In this document: one piece after another, positions 15,728 to 23,900 of the stretch
Numbering within the stretch: the first letter of the stretch is position 1
Layout of the letters: each line of letters starts with the position of its first letter
Source of the DNA: an uncultured Fidelibacterota bacterium
GTDB lineage: Bacteria > Fidelibacterota > Marinisomatia > Marinisomatales > Marinisomataceae
Reading direction: 5' to 3'
Assembly (NCBI GenBank): GCA_902599655.1
Contig: CACKGC010000007.1
Span: 1 to 44,729, forward strand
DNA length: 44,729 nucleotides
The notes under the pieces: generated by a model
Told to the model about the DNA's origin: nothing
Database searches by the model: none
Seen by the model: the letters and a program-made list of their open reading frames with translations, nothing else
Translations under genes and position numbers: made by a program

Positions 15728-16141
15728 TTAGCTTTTAGATAAAATTTTTCTAAGAATAGTGCTGGAGGTATGAGTAGTGTATGGAAAGTAGATTATTTCA
15801 ACTCCAAACTGAGAAAATTCTTTTTCAATTTTATTCCATTGATCAGTACCTTTCCAATCATCGCCAACAAACATCTTATCAAATTTCAAATTATTCCAAG
15901 CTTCCATTTTATCATAACTAGTTTGAGGAACTACTTCATCAACATATTTTACTGCCTCAACTAAATCCATTCGTTCTTGGAATGGTATGAAAGGTTTTTG
16001 ATTCTTAGCTGATACACATAATTCGTCAGTAGTAACACCAACAATTAGATGGTCACATTCCAGTCTTGCTCTTTTGAGAATATTTAGATGTCCTATATGG
16101 AATAGGTCAAATACTCCTGTAGTATATCCAATTTTTTTCAT
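15728..16141 (-). CDS. Glycerol-3-phosphate cytidylyltransferase-like (TagD/GCT)
   Basis: A 137-residue nucleotidyltransferase. HIGH is at residues 15-18 within TGVFDLFHIGHLN, and the C-terminal THTSSTILRKIL matches the RTxGISTT-type tail of glycerol-3-phosphate cytidylyltransferases. The predicted reaction is CTP + sn-glycerol 3-phosphate to CDP-glycerol and diphosphate. Length fits TagD (about 130). It sits next to a CDP-glycerol glycerophosphotransferase-type gene, which makes CDP-glycerol (rather than CDP-ethanolamine or CDP-ribitol) the best guess. Confidence 0.88.
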   Translation of the reverse strand: MKKIGYTTGVFDLFHIGHLNILKRARLECDHLIVGVTTDELCVSAKNQKPFIPFQERMDLVEAVKYVDEVVPQTSYDKMEAWNNLKFDKMFVGDDWKGTDQWNKIEKEFSQFGVEIIYFPYTTHTSSTILRKILSKS

Positions 16142-16182
16142 TTTATCCTTTTGTGTAACTCAAAATATTTGAGCTATATATA

Positions 16183-17262
16183 CTAGCAATTTTCTAATAA
16201 AAAAGTGACAATTCTTTTACTGGCATTTCCGTCCAGGACTCCTGCAAGTTTCTGTAGATATTCTTTTGCATTATTAGATGATGTAAAATTAGAATCTAAA
16301 AGATTTTTAGCTTGAACAATCATTTCATTGTATGAATTTGCAGGTTCAGCAATTTGGCCATAATCATCATAGTCTTTATCCATTCTTGCTTTAAATCTAT
16401 AGGAAAAGATTCCTCTATAACTCCATCTAAGTTGCAAGAAGGTGCACCACAATACTGGTTTATTAAGCGCAGCAAACTCAATGATTGCACTAGATGCATC
16501 GCTAATCATTAAATCAGCAGATTTCAAGAAAGGTAAAAGGGAATAATCATCTACTTTTGCTAGGTATGTGTTATTAAATGATTCCCAATGATTAAGCAAC
16601 TCTCGTTGTTTGAGATATTTTTGCTTACTCATTGAAAAAAAGTGAGGTTTAATGATAATATTATAATTTTCTAAATCAACGGGAAAATTCTTTGAAAAAC
16701 GTTCTATACTACTTGGATAAAAAGTTGGAGCATACAGAATTGTTTTTTTATTGTTATCTAATCTAAGAGTTGTGAAATCAATCCCTTTTTCTTCTCCATT
16801 AATAATTGGATCCATTTTACAAAAACCAACATTTTGAAAATTATCTTCTGGATACATTTTGCATAGCCTTTTAAAGCGATAATCACTTTCAACAAATCTA
16901 ACCGTTGTAGGTGTATCTGATTTTGAATAATAGCTCTTTTTAGGACCAACGCCGTGTCCAAGTTGTGCTGTTTTACTATGGATATGAATTTTATCTAATT
17001 CTGGAAAGGTATTACCAAGAAATATCCAATCCGGCTTTTCTGATAAGTAAAACTTAAGTGCATAATTTTTATCTTTAACCCATGTAGCAGGTAAGCATTC
17101 ATCTGCTATAATTTTATTAATTACATCATCAAATTTTCCATTGTGAAAAATAAATTTTGACTCAAAAATAGTATCTTTCTGAAGTTGTTTAAATACTGGT
17201 AAGTATTGAGGCAAGTAGTATAGCTCTTGAACGTCAAAAAATATTGTTAGTTTTTTATTCAT
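16183..17262 (-). CDS. CDP-glycerol glycerophosphotransferase-like (TagB/TagF family)
   Basis: A 359-residue enzyme expected to add glycerol phosphate from CDP-glycerol to a glycan or lipid acceptor. Key segments are the TILYAPTFYPS strand, IIIKPHFF (family His in a KxHP/KPH context), LMISDASSAIIEFAALNKPV (the SD-x-S-S motif of this GT-B family) and the Arg/Tyr-rich RGIFSYRF region. It overlaps the upstream GT90-like gene by eight bases. Polymerase versus single-unit primase cannot be told from sequence. Confidence 0.85.
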   Translation of the reverse strand: MNKKLTIFFDVQELYYLPQYLPVFKQLQKDTIFESKFIFHNGKFDDVINKIIADECLPATWVKDKNYALKFYLSEKPDWIFLGNTFPELDKIHIHSKTAQLGHGVGPKKSYYSKSDTPTTVRFVESDYRFKRLCKMYPEDNFQNVGFCKMDPIINGEEKGIDFTTLRLDNNKKTILYAPTFYPSSIERFSKNFPVDLENYNIIIKPHFFSMSKQKYLKQRELLNHWESFNNTYLAKVDDYSLLPFLKSADLMISDASSAIIEFAALNKPVLWCTFLQLRWSYRGIFSYRFKARMDKDYDDYGQIAEPANSYNEMIVQAKNLLDSNFTSSNNAKEYLQKLAGVLDGNASKRIVTFLLENC

Positions 17263-18250
17263 ACTGTCCCGTGGATTTAAAATACTGCTTTAATATCAAA
17301 AGCTGAATTAATCTCTCTTGTTTGAGGTCATTAAATTGTTGTACAAATTTTTTTGCATTGTCAATGATTTCAATACACTTATCATTTTCATTCATATAAA
17401 ATTCGATTTTTTCCTCTGCATCAGAAAAATCATCTTTAACTTTTATATAATGTACTCCATCTTTAAGCTTTCCCTCCATAAACCAGCTCTCATACTTTGG
17501 TTTAGGCATAACACAAATTGAGTTTGAACTCATCGCCCAGTAAAGATTTGTTGAAATACATTTTCCTTCAAGACAGAAAATAAATTTGTAGTCAAGTTGA
17601 TCCTTTATCGACATAAAACTTTTCATCCAAGCTACACCTTGTTTTGGACTAGTTTGTCCAATATCAAATAAAGGAGTTTTATAGAAATTTTTAACAAAAT
17701 ATTCCCGAATAGAATTATTTCTTATGTCACCTCTCCATACAGCTTGATTTTTTTTATTTTCAAATTTTTTAGGATCTTTGATAAAATGAAAAAGCTTTAT
17801 TTGATTTAACTTTAATAAAATAGAATTTTGGTTATCAGAACCAATAGGTCTTGATTTAACAAATGTTGGATAAGCAGGATGTTGCTTAGCAATAGTACTA
17901 TCAATATAATCTTTTGTTGAATATATAAAGTCTACTTTGTTCTTATGATTGAAGAACTTTAACAATAAATAAAAATCAATAAAATGTGAGTTTTGTTTGT
18001 TTTTTGAAATCTGATTCCACAGTAATTCAGATGCGTTTTTACTTTTCTTTGAAACTTCAAAGTTTGCAGTTGTTTTTAAGTAATACTTCACTCTTGATTC
18101 AATATATTCACGCTGAGAATTATTATTTTTTAATATTTGCTTTAAGCTAAATCTGGATATTATACTCGGTAGAAAAAATACTAAAGGGATGCTTTGTAGG
18201 TAGTAAAATAATTTTCGACTTTTAGCGTTTGAACTATTGAGATTCTGCAT
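17255..18250 (-). CDS. GT90/CAP10-like glycosyltransferase
   Basis: A 331-residue protein with a short N-terminal hydrophobic segment (LVFFLPSIISRF). The region AVWRGDIRNNSIRE, then YKFIFCLEGKCISTNLYWAM and SWFMEGKLKDGVHYIKVKDD, matches the glycosyltransferase 90 / CAP10 (LPS-modifying, KDELC-like) family, which includes capsule and O-glycan xylosyl/glucosyltransferases. It shares one base with the upstream GT2 gene (TAATG junction) and overlaps the next gene by eight, so it belongs in this operon. Donor sugar unknown. Confidence 0.8.
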   Translation of the reverse strand: MQNLNSSNAKSRKLFYYLQSIPLVFFLPSIISRFSLKQILKNNNSQREYIESRVKYYLKTTANFEVSKKSKNASELLWNQISKNKQNSHFIDFYLLLKFFNHKNKVDFIYSTKDYIDSTIAKQHPAYPTFVKSRPIGSDNQNSILLKLNQIKLFHFIKDPKKFENKKNQAVWRGDIRNNSIREYFVKNFYKTPLFDIGQTSPKQGVAWMKSFMSIKDQLDYKFIFCLEGKCISTNLYWAMSSNSICVMPKPKYESWFMEGKLKDGVHYIKVKDDFSDAEEKIEFYMNENDKCIEIIDNAKKFVQQFNDLKQERLIQLLILKQYFKSTGQYE

Positions 18251-19059
18251 TAATTAATTCCAAAATCAGTTTTAGTAATCTTAGTTTCTAGTGTCGATTT
18301 TCTAATTAATCTATTTTTTTTAACTGCATCTTTATTTTTATAAGGTCTTGTATGATAAAGATGAAGTACAGTTGTTCTATTTCTTATTTGAAGAGATTTG
18401 ATGCCATTATTATTAAGTCTATACCCTAGCTCACAATCAAGACCTCCATATTCCATTCGTTCATCAAATCCATTCGCTTTGATAATATCAGATTTCCAAG
18501 CAGATGAATTATTACCATTAAAAGTTGCTTTAGTTGGAGTCAATCGATCTAAAACATCTGCCAAAAACTGATTTTTTACTAGCTTAAAATAGTTTTTTCC
18601 TATTGGTTGACCTTGTTTTAAAAGATACTTTTTAGTAAAGCAGATTTGAGATTTGATATCTTCAATTGTTAATAAATTGGATACTTTTTGTGTAATAGGA
18701 AAATGACCACCAGAAAGAAAATAATCTTTTTGAGCCAATCTCGAGTGTGTTTCTAAAAAGCGGGAATTAGGAATACAATCACCGTCTGAAAAAACTAAAT
18801 AATCATTTGAGGATTTTAGTATTGCAGCATTTAATATTTTACATTTTCTAAACCCATTGTCTTCATGCCAAACATGATAAATTTTTTGGGGAAGTAGTTG
18901 ATCAAATTTTGCAATCATTTCTTTAGTTTCATTTGAAGAACCATCATCTGCAATAATGATTTCAAAATCATTAAAAGTTTGAAAGCAGTATCCAGTAAGC
19001 ACTTTTTCTAAAAAATGAGGCTTATTATATGTTGATATGATAACAGATATTGATGGCAT
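18250..19059 (-). CDS. Glycosyltransferase family 2
   Basis: A 269-residue GT-A enzyme. It starts PSISVIISTYNKPHFLE, then ADDGSS (nucleotide binding), SDGDCIP (the DxD-type metal site) and a GGLDCELGYRL segment as in the galactosyltransferase-like C-terminal domain. It is the first gene of the leftward glycan operon and is divergent from queC with 56 bases between. It presumably transfers a hexose or amino-hexose to the growing surface glycan. Confidence 0.9.
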   Translation of the reverse strand: MPSISVIISTYNKPHFLEKVLTGYCFQTFNDFEIIIADDGSSNETKEMIAKFDQLLPQKIYHVWHEDNGFRKCKILNAAILKSSNDYLVFSDGDCIPNSRFLETHSRLAQKDYFLSGGHFPITQKVSNLLTIEDIKSQICFTKKYLLKQGQPIGKNYFKLVKNQFLADVLDRLTPTKATFNGNNSSAWKSDIIKANGFDERMEYGGLDCELGYRLNNNGIKSLQIRNRTTVLHLYHTRPYKNKDAVKKNRLIRKSTLETKITKTDFGIN

Positions 19060-19115
19060 CGAATAAATTATTTAGAGGCAATCTTATAAGCCATTTTTTT
19101 TTAAATTAAATCCTC

Positions 19116-19796
19116 ATGAGTGAAAAAAATGAAAAACAATGCATTGTATTGCTTAGTGGCGGTCTTGATTCTGCTACAGTTTTAAACATTGCTTTAGAAA
19201 ATTATGATGTGACAGCGCTTATATTTGATTATGGACAAAGGCACAAATTTGAAATTTCGTCAGCAAAGAAAATTGCTGAAATAGCAGATATCCCAATTAA
19301 ATTAATTACAATCGATTTAGGGCAATTTGGAAATTCTGCTCTTACTGATAATATTGAAGTACCTAAAAATCAAGACATTGGAAAAGAAATTCCAATAACA
19401 TATGTTCCTGTCAGAAATACAATATTTCTCTCTTATGCTCTGGCTTACGCTGAAGTAAATAATATTTTTGATATATTCATCGGTGTAAATGCATTGGATT
19501 ATAGCGGCTATCCAGACTGTAGGCCCGAGTTTATTGAAGCCTTTGAAAAGATGGCAAATGAGGGAACCAAATTTGCACAAGGAAATGATAAAATAAAAAT
19601 TCACACTCCATTAATTAATTTAACAAAAGCGGAAATAATTTTAGCAGGGACCAAATTGAATGTGGATTACAAGCTGACTCACTCATGTTATGATCCTTCC
19701 AATGATGGGTTATCTTGCGGAGAGTGTGATGCTTGCATTCTTAGAAAAGAGGGTTTTACTTCTGCGGGAATAAATGATCCAACAAATTATATATGA
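19116..19796 (+). CDS. queC: 7-cyano-7-deazaguanine synthase
   Basis: QueC converts 7-carboxy-7-deazaguanine to preQ0 using ATP and ammonia. It shows the PP-loop LSGGLDSAT (near residue 14), the RNTIFLS segment, GYPDCRPEF, and the C-terminal zinc ligands in the CYDPS...CGECDAC arrangement. Length of 226 is typical. First gene of the queC-queE-queD-queF operon; its stop overlaps the queE start by four bases (ATGA). I looked for a preQ1 riboswitch in the 56-base leader and saw none. Confidence 0.95.
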   Translation: MSEKNEKQCIVLLSGGLDSATVLNIALENYDVTALIFDYGQRHKFEISSAKKIAEIADIPIKLITIDLGQFGNSALTDNIEVPKNQDIGKEIPITYVPVRNTIFLSYALAYAEVNNIFDIFIGVNALDYSGYPDCRPEFIEAFEKMANEGTKFAQGNDKIKIHTPLINLTKAEIILAGTKLNVDYKLTHSCYDPSNDGLSCGECDACILRKEGFTSAGINDPTNYI

Positions 19797-20425
19797 GTTA
19801 TTCTGTAAAAGAAATTTATTTCACTCTTCAAGGGGAAGGATTCCATACAGGAAAAGATGCTGTATTTTGTAGATTTTCTGGTTGCAATCTTTGGACAGGG
19901 CTTGAAAAAGATCGAGAAAAAGCTATATGTAATTTTTGCGACACAGATTTTGTTGGAACGGATGGAATAAATGGTGCGAAATATTCAAGCGCAGAACAAT
20001 TAGCTAGTAAAATTGATGAATTATGGCAGAAAGATTCTCAGGAAAAATTTGTTGTATTTACAGGTGGGGAGCCTTTGTTGCAGTTAAATAAAGAATTGAT
20101 TGATATTCTGCATAATAAAAATTTTAAAATTGCAGTTGAAACCAATGGAACAATAATTCCTCCTAAAAATATAGATTGGATATGTGTTAGTCCAAAAAAA
20201 GGGGCTAAATTTAATCTTGATTATGGAAATGAACTAAAATTGGTTTATCCTCAAGAAGGATTGAACCCTGAGCAGTTTAAAAATTATGATTTCGATCATT
20301 TTTTTCTACAACCCATGGATGGGAAAGATTTGCAAAGAAATATCTTGCAAAGTGTATCTTACTGTATCGAAAATCCGCTATGGCGTTTAAGCCTACAAAC
20401 ACATAAAATAATGGGTATAGATTGA
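19793..20425 (+). CDS. queE: 7-carboxy-7-deazaguanine synthase (radical SAM)
   Basis: QueE rearranges 6-carboxytetrahydropterin to 7-carboxy-7-deazaguanine. The N-terminal LQGEGFHTGKDAVFCRFSGCN and the CNFCDTDF motif supply the cluster ligands in the expanded Cys-x14-Cys-x2-Cys arrangement typical of QueE: 14 residues separate the Cys in GCN from CNFC. The GGEP motif (TGGEPLLQ) binds SAM, and ETNGT follows. The ATGA overlap with queC and a one-base gap to queD show a tight operon. Confidence 0.95.
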   Translation: MSYSVKEIYFTLQGEGFHTGKDAVFCRFSGCNLWTGLEKDREKAICNFCDTDFVGTDGINGAKYSSAEQLASKIDELWQKDSQEKFVVFTGGEPLLQLNKELIDILHNKNFKIAVETNGTIIPPKNIDWICVSPKKGAKFNLDYGNELKLVYPQEGLNPEQFKNYDFDHFFLQPMDGKDLQRNILQSVSYCIENPLWRLSLQTHKIMGID

Positions 20426-20426
20426 T

Positions 20427-20798
20427 ATGTTTAGACTAAAAAGAAAATATGAATTCCATGCTGCAAGAAAATTAACTGCTTTGCGTGATAATCATCCGTG
20501 CGGAGAGCTTCACGGTCACACATTCACTGTCACTATTAAGGTTTCGGGAAATCAACTTACAGACGAAGGGTGGATTATGGATTTCTATGATATAGATAAC
20601 TTGTTCAAGGAGAAAGTTCATAAAGCTCTTGATCATAAATATCTTAATGATATTGAAGGGTTATCTAACCCAACAACTGAACATGTAGCAATGTGGATTT
20701 GGAATAAGTTAGAGAATGATCTTTCAGGTTTGTCATCAGTATCAGTTAGTGAAGGCAATAGCTATGGATGTAAATACTATGGAGATAAAAATGCCTAA
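20427..20798 (+). CDS. queD: 6-carboxy-5,6,7,8-tetrahydropterin synthase
   Basis: QueD makes 6-carboxytetrahydropterin from dihydroneopterin triphosphate. The 123-residue protein has the zinc-binding histidines in EFHAARKL and HGHTF, the catalytic Cys in HPCGELHGH, and the LDHKYLND and [11 protein letters not shown] segments. A typical member of the 6-pyruvoyl-tetrahydropterin synthase family. Its last eight bases overlap the queF start. Confidence 0.93.
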   Translation: MFRLKRKYEFHAARKLTALRDNHPCGELHGHTFTVTIKVSGNQLTDEGWIMDFYDIDNLFKEKVHKALDHKYLNDIEGLSNPTTEHVAMWIWNKLENDLSGLSSVSVSEGNSYGCKYYGDKNA

Positions 20799-21177
20799 AG
20801 CAGATGGAAAAGAATTTAGCTTTTTAAGCGAAGAACATATTGATTCATCATACCTTGAAACTTTTAATTTTGATAGTAAGCATCAGTACATTGAAACAAC
20901 TACAAGAGAATTTAGTGCCGTATGCCCGTTCAGTGGTCTTCCTGATTTAGCAGATGTAATAATCGAATATTACCCGGAAGGTGGAAAGTGCGTTGAGCTT
21001 AAATCGTTAAAATATTATTTTGTCAGCTTCAGAAATGTTGGAATATATCAAGAAGCAGCAACTAAAAGAATTTATGATGATTTAAAATCATTATTAAACA
21101 CATCAAGGTTAAAAATAACTACTATTTATAATACTAGAGGCGGTTTTGATACTACATGCATAGAAGGGGAGCTGTAA
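20791..21177 (+). CDS. queF: NADPH-dependent 7-cyano-7-deazaguanine reductase (type I)
   Basis: QueF reduces preQ0 to preQ1 with NADPH. At 128 residues it is a short, single-domain (type I) enzyme. It shows [14 protein letters not shown] with the catalytic Cys and Asp, the QueF motif [14 protein letters not shown], and the terminal CIEGEL. I start at ATG 20791 because GGAG lies at the right distance and the protein then begins like other QueF enzymes; the open frame extends further left but only inside queD. No tRNA-guanine transglycosylase gene is in the window. Confidence 0.93.
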   Translation: MPKADGKEFSFLSEEHIDSSYLETFNFDSKHQYIETTTREFSAVCPFSGLPDLADVIIEYYPEGGKCVELKSLKYYFVSFRNVGIYQEAATKRIYDDLKSLLNTSRLKITTIYNTRGGFDTTCIEGEL

Positions 21178-21178
21178 G

Positions 21179-21745
21179 ATGAATTACTTTCAAAGACTTA
21201 AAAAAGCTATATTTTTAGACGTTGCTTTTTATGAAGAGGTTGAAAAAGATAAAAAGTTTACCGATCAAGCGATGATGACAGTCGCTTTAGTTTCAATTGT
21301 TCAAGGTCTCATGATTGCAGGATTTGCTCCCATTGCCTTACTTCAAGGTATTTTAGGTAGTCTTATTAGGTTTCTCATATGGGCATTTTTTATTGCCTTT
21401 GTTGGAACAAGAATTTTACCAGAACCAGAAACCGAATCTAACACTGGAGAATTAATTAGAACTCTAGGATTCGCCTATGCTCCAGGGTTGCTTGTAGTTT
21501 TAAAAATTGTTCCGATCATAAGTGCTTTTGTTGATCCTGTTGTAACCATCTTACAACTTGCTGCAATGACTATTGCTGTAAGACAAGCTCTTGATTTTAA
21601 TAGTACAGTAAGAGCTGTTGGAGTATGTATAGTGGCATTTGTCTTAATGATTGTTGCATTAACCTTATTTATTGGGTTTACAGCATTTTTCGTTGGAGTC
21701 GCTGAAAATGCAGTTGCTCCTACTGCTCCCTTAATGGAAACATAA
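21179..21745 (+). CDS. Yip1-domain membrane protein
   Basis: A 188-residue protein with about five hydrophobic helices. The N-terminal RLKKAIFLDVAFYEEVEKD amphipathic piece, then membrane spans, the LGFAYAPGLL segment and the QAL segment near residue 139 match bacterial Yip1/YIPF-domain proteins. Function in bacteria is unknown. GGGGAG precedes the ATG, which follows the queF stop by one base, so it is co-transcribed with the queuosine genes although it has no known part in that pathway. Confidence 0.8.
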   Translation: MNYFQRLKKAIFLDVAFYEEVEKDKKFTDQAMMTVALVSIVQGLMIAGFAPIALLQGILGSLIRFLIWAFFIAFVGTRILPEPETESNTGELIRTLGFAYAPGLLVVLKIVPIISAFVDPVVTILQLAAMTIAVRQALDFNSTVRAVGVCIVAFVLMIVALTLFIGFTAFFVGVAENAVAPTAPLMET

Positions 21746-21746
21746 A

Positions 21747-21775
21747 TTGCACTTTTAAAATAAACGTTATATAAT
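21747..21775 (+). promoter_or_regulatory. Putative promoter for the YHYH-protein gene
   Basis: TTGCAC (21747-21752), a 17-base spacer and a perfect TATAAT (21770-21775). The -10 ends only seven bases before the ATG at 21783, so transcription would begin at or next to the start codon (leaderless mRNA). No ribosome-binding site is present. Confidence 0.6.
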
Positions 21776-21782
21776 TAATGCT

Positions 21783-22577
21783 ATGAAAATAAAATTTTAC
21801 AAAAATTATTTATTGTATATCTTTACTGCTCTGTTTCTTTACAGTTGCGATTCTTCTTCAACATCTTCTTATAATGTAGACAATGGAGATAATAATATGG
21901 GAGGTGGTTCTGATAATACAGAATTACCAGGAGGATTTTCTAAGTTTATTTCAGAATATACTGATGTATATATTTCTGGAAATTATGTTATTGTTGAATC
22001 TGCTGGAGTTCCAAATCATCCATCGCCTTATTGGGGAGCTGGACATCCAAATTATGTATCACCTCATTCCACCATGGTAGTAAATCCTAATTTGATATCA
22101 GAGCAAAATTTTAAATTTTATATTCCATTAAATCCTTCAGTTTCTAGTGCTGTTTCAAGTACACCATTGGGCCCAATTGGAGTTTCTATAAGCGGAGTTC
22201 CATTTTATAATCAGTATGCAGGTCCTAATAATCAACCGCTAGATAATGAAATTCCTTCTTTTGATAATTATTACGGACACCCTCAACAAACTGGACAATA
22301 TCATTATCACTGGGAGCCTACATATTTAACATTTAATGAAAGTTCATCTATGTTAATCGGGTATTCTTTAGATGGGTTTCCTATATATGGACCAACAGAA
22401 CAATCTAATGGCCAATACCCATCTAATCTTGATGAATTAAATGGTCATTCACATTCAACAAATGAATATGAAGATGGAACTTATCATTATCATGCTACTT
22501 CAACTTCACCATATTTGCTTGGTGGATTTAAGGGTAAATATGGATCACTAAATGGTGGCGGCTACTTTACAAACTAA
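21783..22577 (+). CDS. YHYH-domain lipoprotein
   Basis: A 264-residue exported lipoprotein: the hydrophobic signal ends at LYSC (lipobox cysteine near residue 22), followed by Ser/Asn/Gly-rich linker. The domain contains two YHYH motifs (QYHYHWEP and TYHYHATS), plus GYSLDGFPIYGP and the terminal GGFKGKYG, all hallmarks of the YHYH protein family (PF14240). Function is not established; the conserved histidines suggest metal binding. It overlaps the downstream YwqK-like gene by 26 bases. Confidence 0.9.
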   Translation: MKIKFYKNYLLYIFTALFLYSCDSSSTSSYNVDNGDNNMGGGSDNTELPGGFSKFISEYTDVYISGNYVIVESAGVPNHPSPYWGAGHPNYVSPHSTMVVNPNLISEQNFKFYIPLNPSVSSAVSSTPLGPIGVSISGVPFYNQYAGPNNQPLDNEIPSFDNYYGHPQQTGQYHYHWEPTYLTFNESSSMLIGYSLDGFPIYGPTEQSNGQYPSNLDELNGHSHSTNEYEDGTYHYHATSTSPYLLGGFKGKYGSLNGGGYFTN

Positions 22578-23049
22578 GTTTGTAATTATTTTCTTATCTT
22601 TAGTTTTATTTTCCTGTCAAAACAAGATTGCGATTAATGAAAATGAATTAATAAATGGATTAGAAATATCCCGATATATAAGAACTAACGAATTCTCCGG
22701 CAGCATCTCAATTATGTACCTTGAAAATGAGACATTAAAGTCCAAAAGATATTACAAAAAGGGTAAAAAAAATGGTCATCATCAAGGTTGGTGGCCGAAT
22801 GGTACAAAAAAATACAGTTTCCATTTTAAAAATGATATGAGTGTCGGGGAGCATCTTCAGTGGCATCAAAATGGAAATTTATTTACTCATAAAAATTTTA
22901 GAAATGGCCTTGAAGATGGAGAACAAAAAGCTTGGGACCTTAATGGCGATTTAATGTATAAATATATCTATAATAATGGAAGAAAGTATGGTATTCAAGG
23001 ATCTGTTATTTGTAATGGGGGAAAGGATCTAGCAGATAAAAATGATTGA
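22552..23049 (+). CDS. YwqK/MORN-like lipoprotein
   Basis: A 165-residue protein with a signal peptide and lipobox LFSC. The remainder has MORN-like repeats characteristic of the YwqK family: KRYYKKGKKNGHHQGWWPNG, then KNDMSVGEHLQWHQNG and RNGLEDGEQKAWDLNG. Although database names call relatives toxin-antitoxin YwqK antitoxins, nothing here (no partner toxin) supports that. The start is uncertain because it lies inside the preceding gene. Extracellular or periplasmic location; function unknown. Confidence 0.75.
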   Translation: MVAATLQTKFVIIFLSLVLFSCQNKIAINENELINGLEISRYIRTNEFSGSISIMYLENETLKSKRYYKKGKKNGHHQGWWPNGTKKYSFHFKNDMSVGEHLQWHQNGNLFTHKNFRNGLEDGEQKAWDLNGDLMYKYIYNNGRKYGIQGSVICNGGKDLADKND

Positions 23050-23554
23050 ACTAGTTGACTATTCTGATGATATGTTTGATTTTATTCTGAATTCAAATAA
23101 TATCAATAAGCCACAAGTTGGTTTTTTAAAAAACAAAAGACTAGAATTACTCTTAAATCAAGCCAATTATTGTAAAGTTGCCAAATTCAATAATGAATTT
23201 GCAGGATTTTTGCTTTGCCTTCCTGAAGACAAAGAATATGATAGCCCAAATTATCAATGGGTATCTAAAAGATATTCAAATTTTGTATATATTGATCGTA
23301 TTTCAGTGCTTCCAAAATTTCAAAATGAGAAGATTGGATCTGCTCTTTATACCGATTTAATTTATTTTTCAGCGTTGGAGGGATATGATTCTATTTTATG
23401 TGAAGTAAATATAATGCCACCCAACCCAGGTTCAATTAGATTTCATAAAAGGTTTGATTTTGAAGAATGTGGTTCGCAATTTACAGAAGGTGGAACTTTG
23501 GAGAGTTATGATTATTCTGTAGAAGTTCAATTTTTAAAAAGAGACTTAAAATAA
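23042..23554 (+). CDS. GNAT family N-acetyltransferase
   Basis: A 170-residue acetyltransferase of the GNAT fold. The central IDRISVLPKFQNEKIGSALY carries the acetyl-CoA binding Q/R-x-x-G-x-G/A-like loop (here QNEKIGS), and the NPGSIRFHKRFDFEECG segment is the typical C-terminal motif. Substrate unknown. It overlaps the YwqK-like gene by eight bases (ATGATTGA), so translation is probably coupled. Confidence 0.85.
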   Translation: MIELVDYSDDMFDFILNSNNINKPQVGFLKNKRLELLLNQANYCKVAKFNNEFAGFLLCLPEDKEYDSPNYQWVSKRYSNFVYIDRISVLPKFQNEKIGSALYTDLIYFSALEGYDSILCEVNIMPPNPGSIRFHKRFDFEECGSQFTEGGTLESYDYSVEVQFLKRDLK

Positions 23555-23566
23555 GAAAGGATTTTT

Positions 23567-23677
23567 ATGAGCAACTTTTGGCATGATTTATTATTTCCAT
23601 TATACTTTTTTGTAGTATTTATTGCTGCACATATTGCCCTCTATATTATGATTTTCAGGGGAGATAAATCAAAGTGA
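23567..23677 (+). CDS. Putative 36-residue single-span membrane protein
   Basis: A short frame beginning MSNFWHDLLFPLYFF, one hydrophobic span through ALYIMIF, ending RGDKSK. AAAGGA stands at normal distance before the ATG, and its TGA overlaps the GTG start of the next gene by four bases (GTGA), the same arrangement as at proven gene junctions here. That makes it a credible real gene despite its size. No family recognised. Confidence 0.6.
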   Translation: MSNFWHDLLFPLYFFVVFIAAHIALYIMIFRGDKSK

Positions 23678-23886
23678 ATAAAAAACAAAAAATTGCAAAG
23701 CGCAAACAGAAGAAAAGACGTTTAAAGTTAAAAGCAAAAAGAGCTGAACTACTTAAAAATAAAAAAGTTGTAGAAACAAAGCCTAAAAAAGCTGCACCAA
23801 AAAAGAAAGCGGCTCCAAAAAAGAAAGCTGCACCTAAAAAAGCAGCACCAAAGAAAAAAGCTGCAACAAAGAAAGATAAAGAATAA
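23674..23886 (+). CDS. Lysine/alanine-rich basic protein, histone H1-like tail
   Basis: A 70-residue protein of extreme composition: a basic N-terminal half (KKQKIAKRKQKKRRLKLKAK) and a C-terminal set of AAPKK/AAPKKK repeats. The pattern resembles the tails of histone H1-like bacterial proteins that bind nucleic acid without sequence specificity; DNA or RNA binding is inferred from charge alone. GTG start, overlapping the preceding micro-gene by four bases; GGGGAG about ten bases upstream. The nucleotide repeats at 23790-23877 are in frame. Confidence 0.7.
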   Translation: MNKKQKIAKRKQKKRRLKLKAKRAELLKNKKVVETKPKKAAPKKKAAPKKKAAPKKAAPKKKAATKKDKE

Positions 23887-23900
23887 GAAGTTATTTCTGG

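Noticed and set aside
19060-19115. preQ1 riboswitch before queC
   Set aside because: The 56 bases contain only a weak GGC...GCC pair and an A/T run; the conserved aptamer core was not found.
22552-23049. Toxin-antitoxin module based on the YwqK name
   Set aside because: No toxin-like partner; the protein is a lipoprotein with MORN-type repeats.
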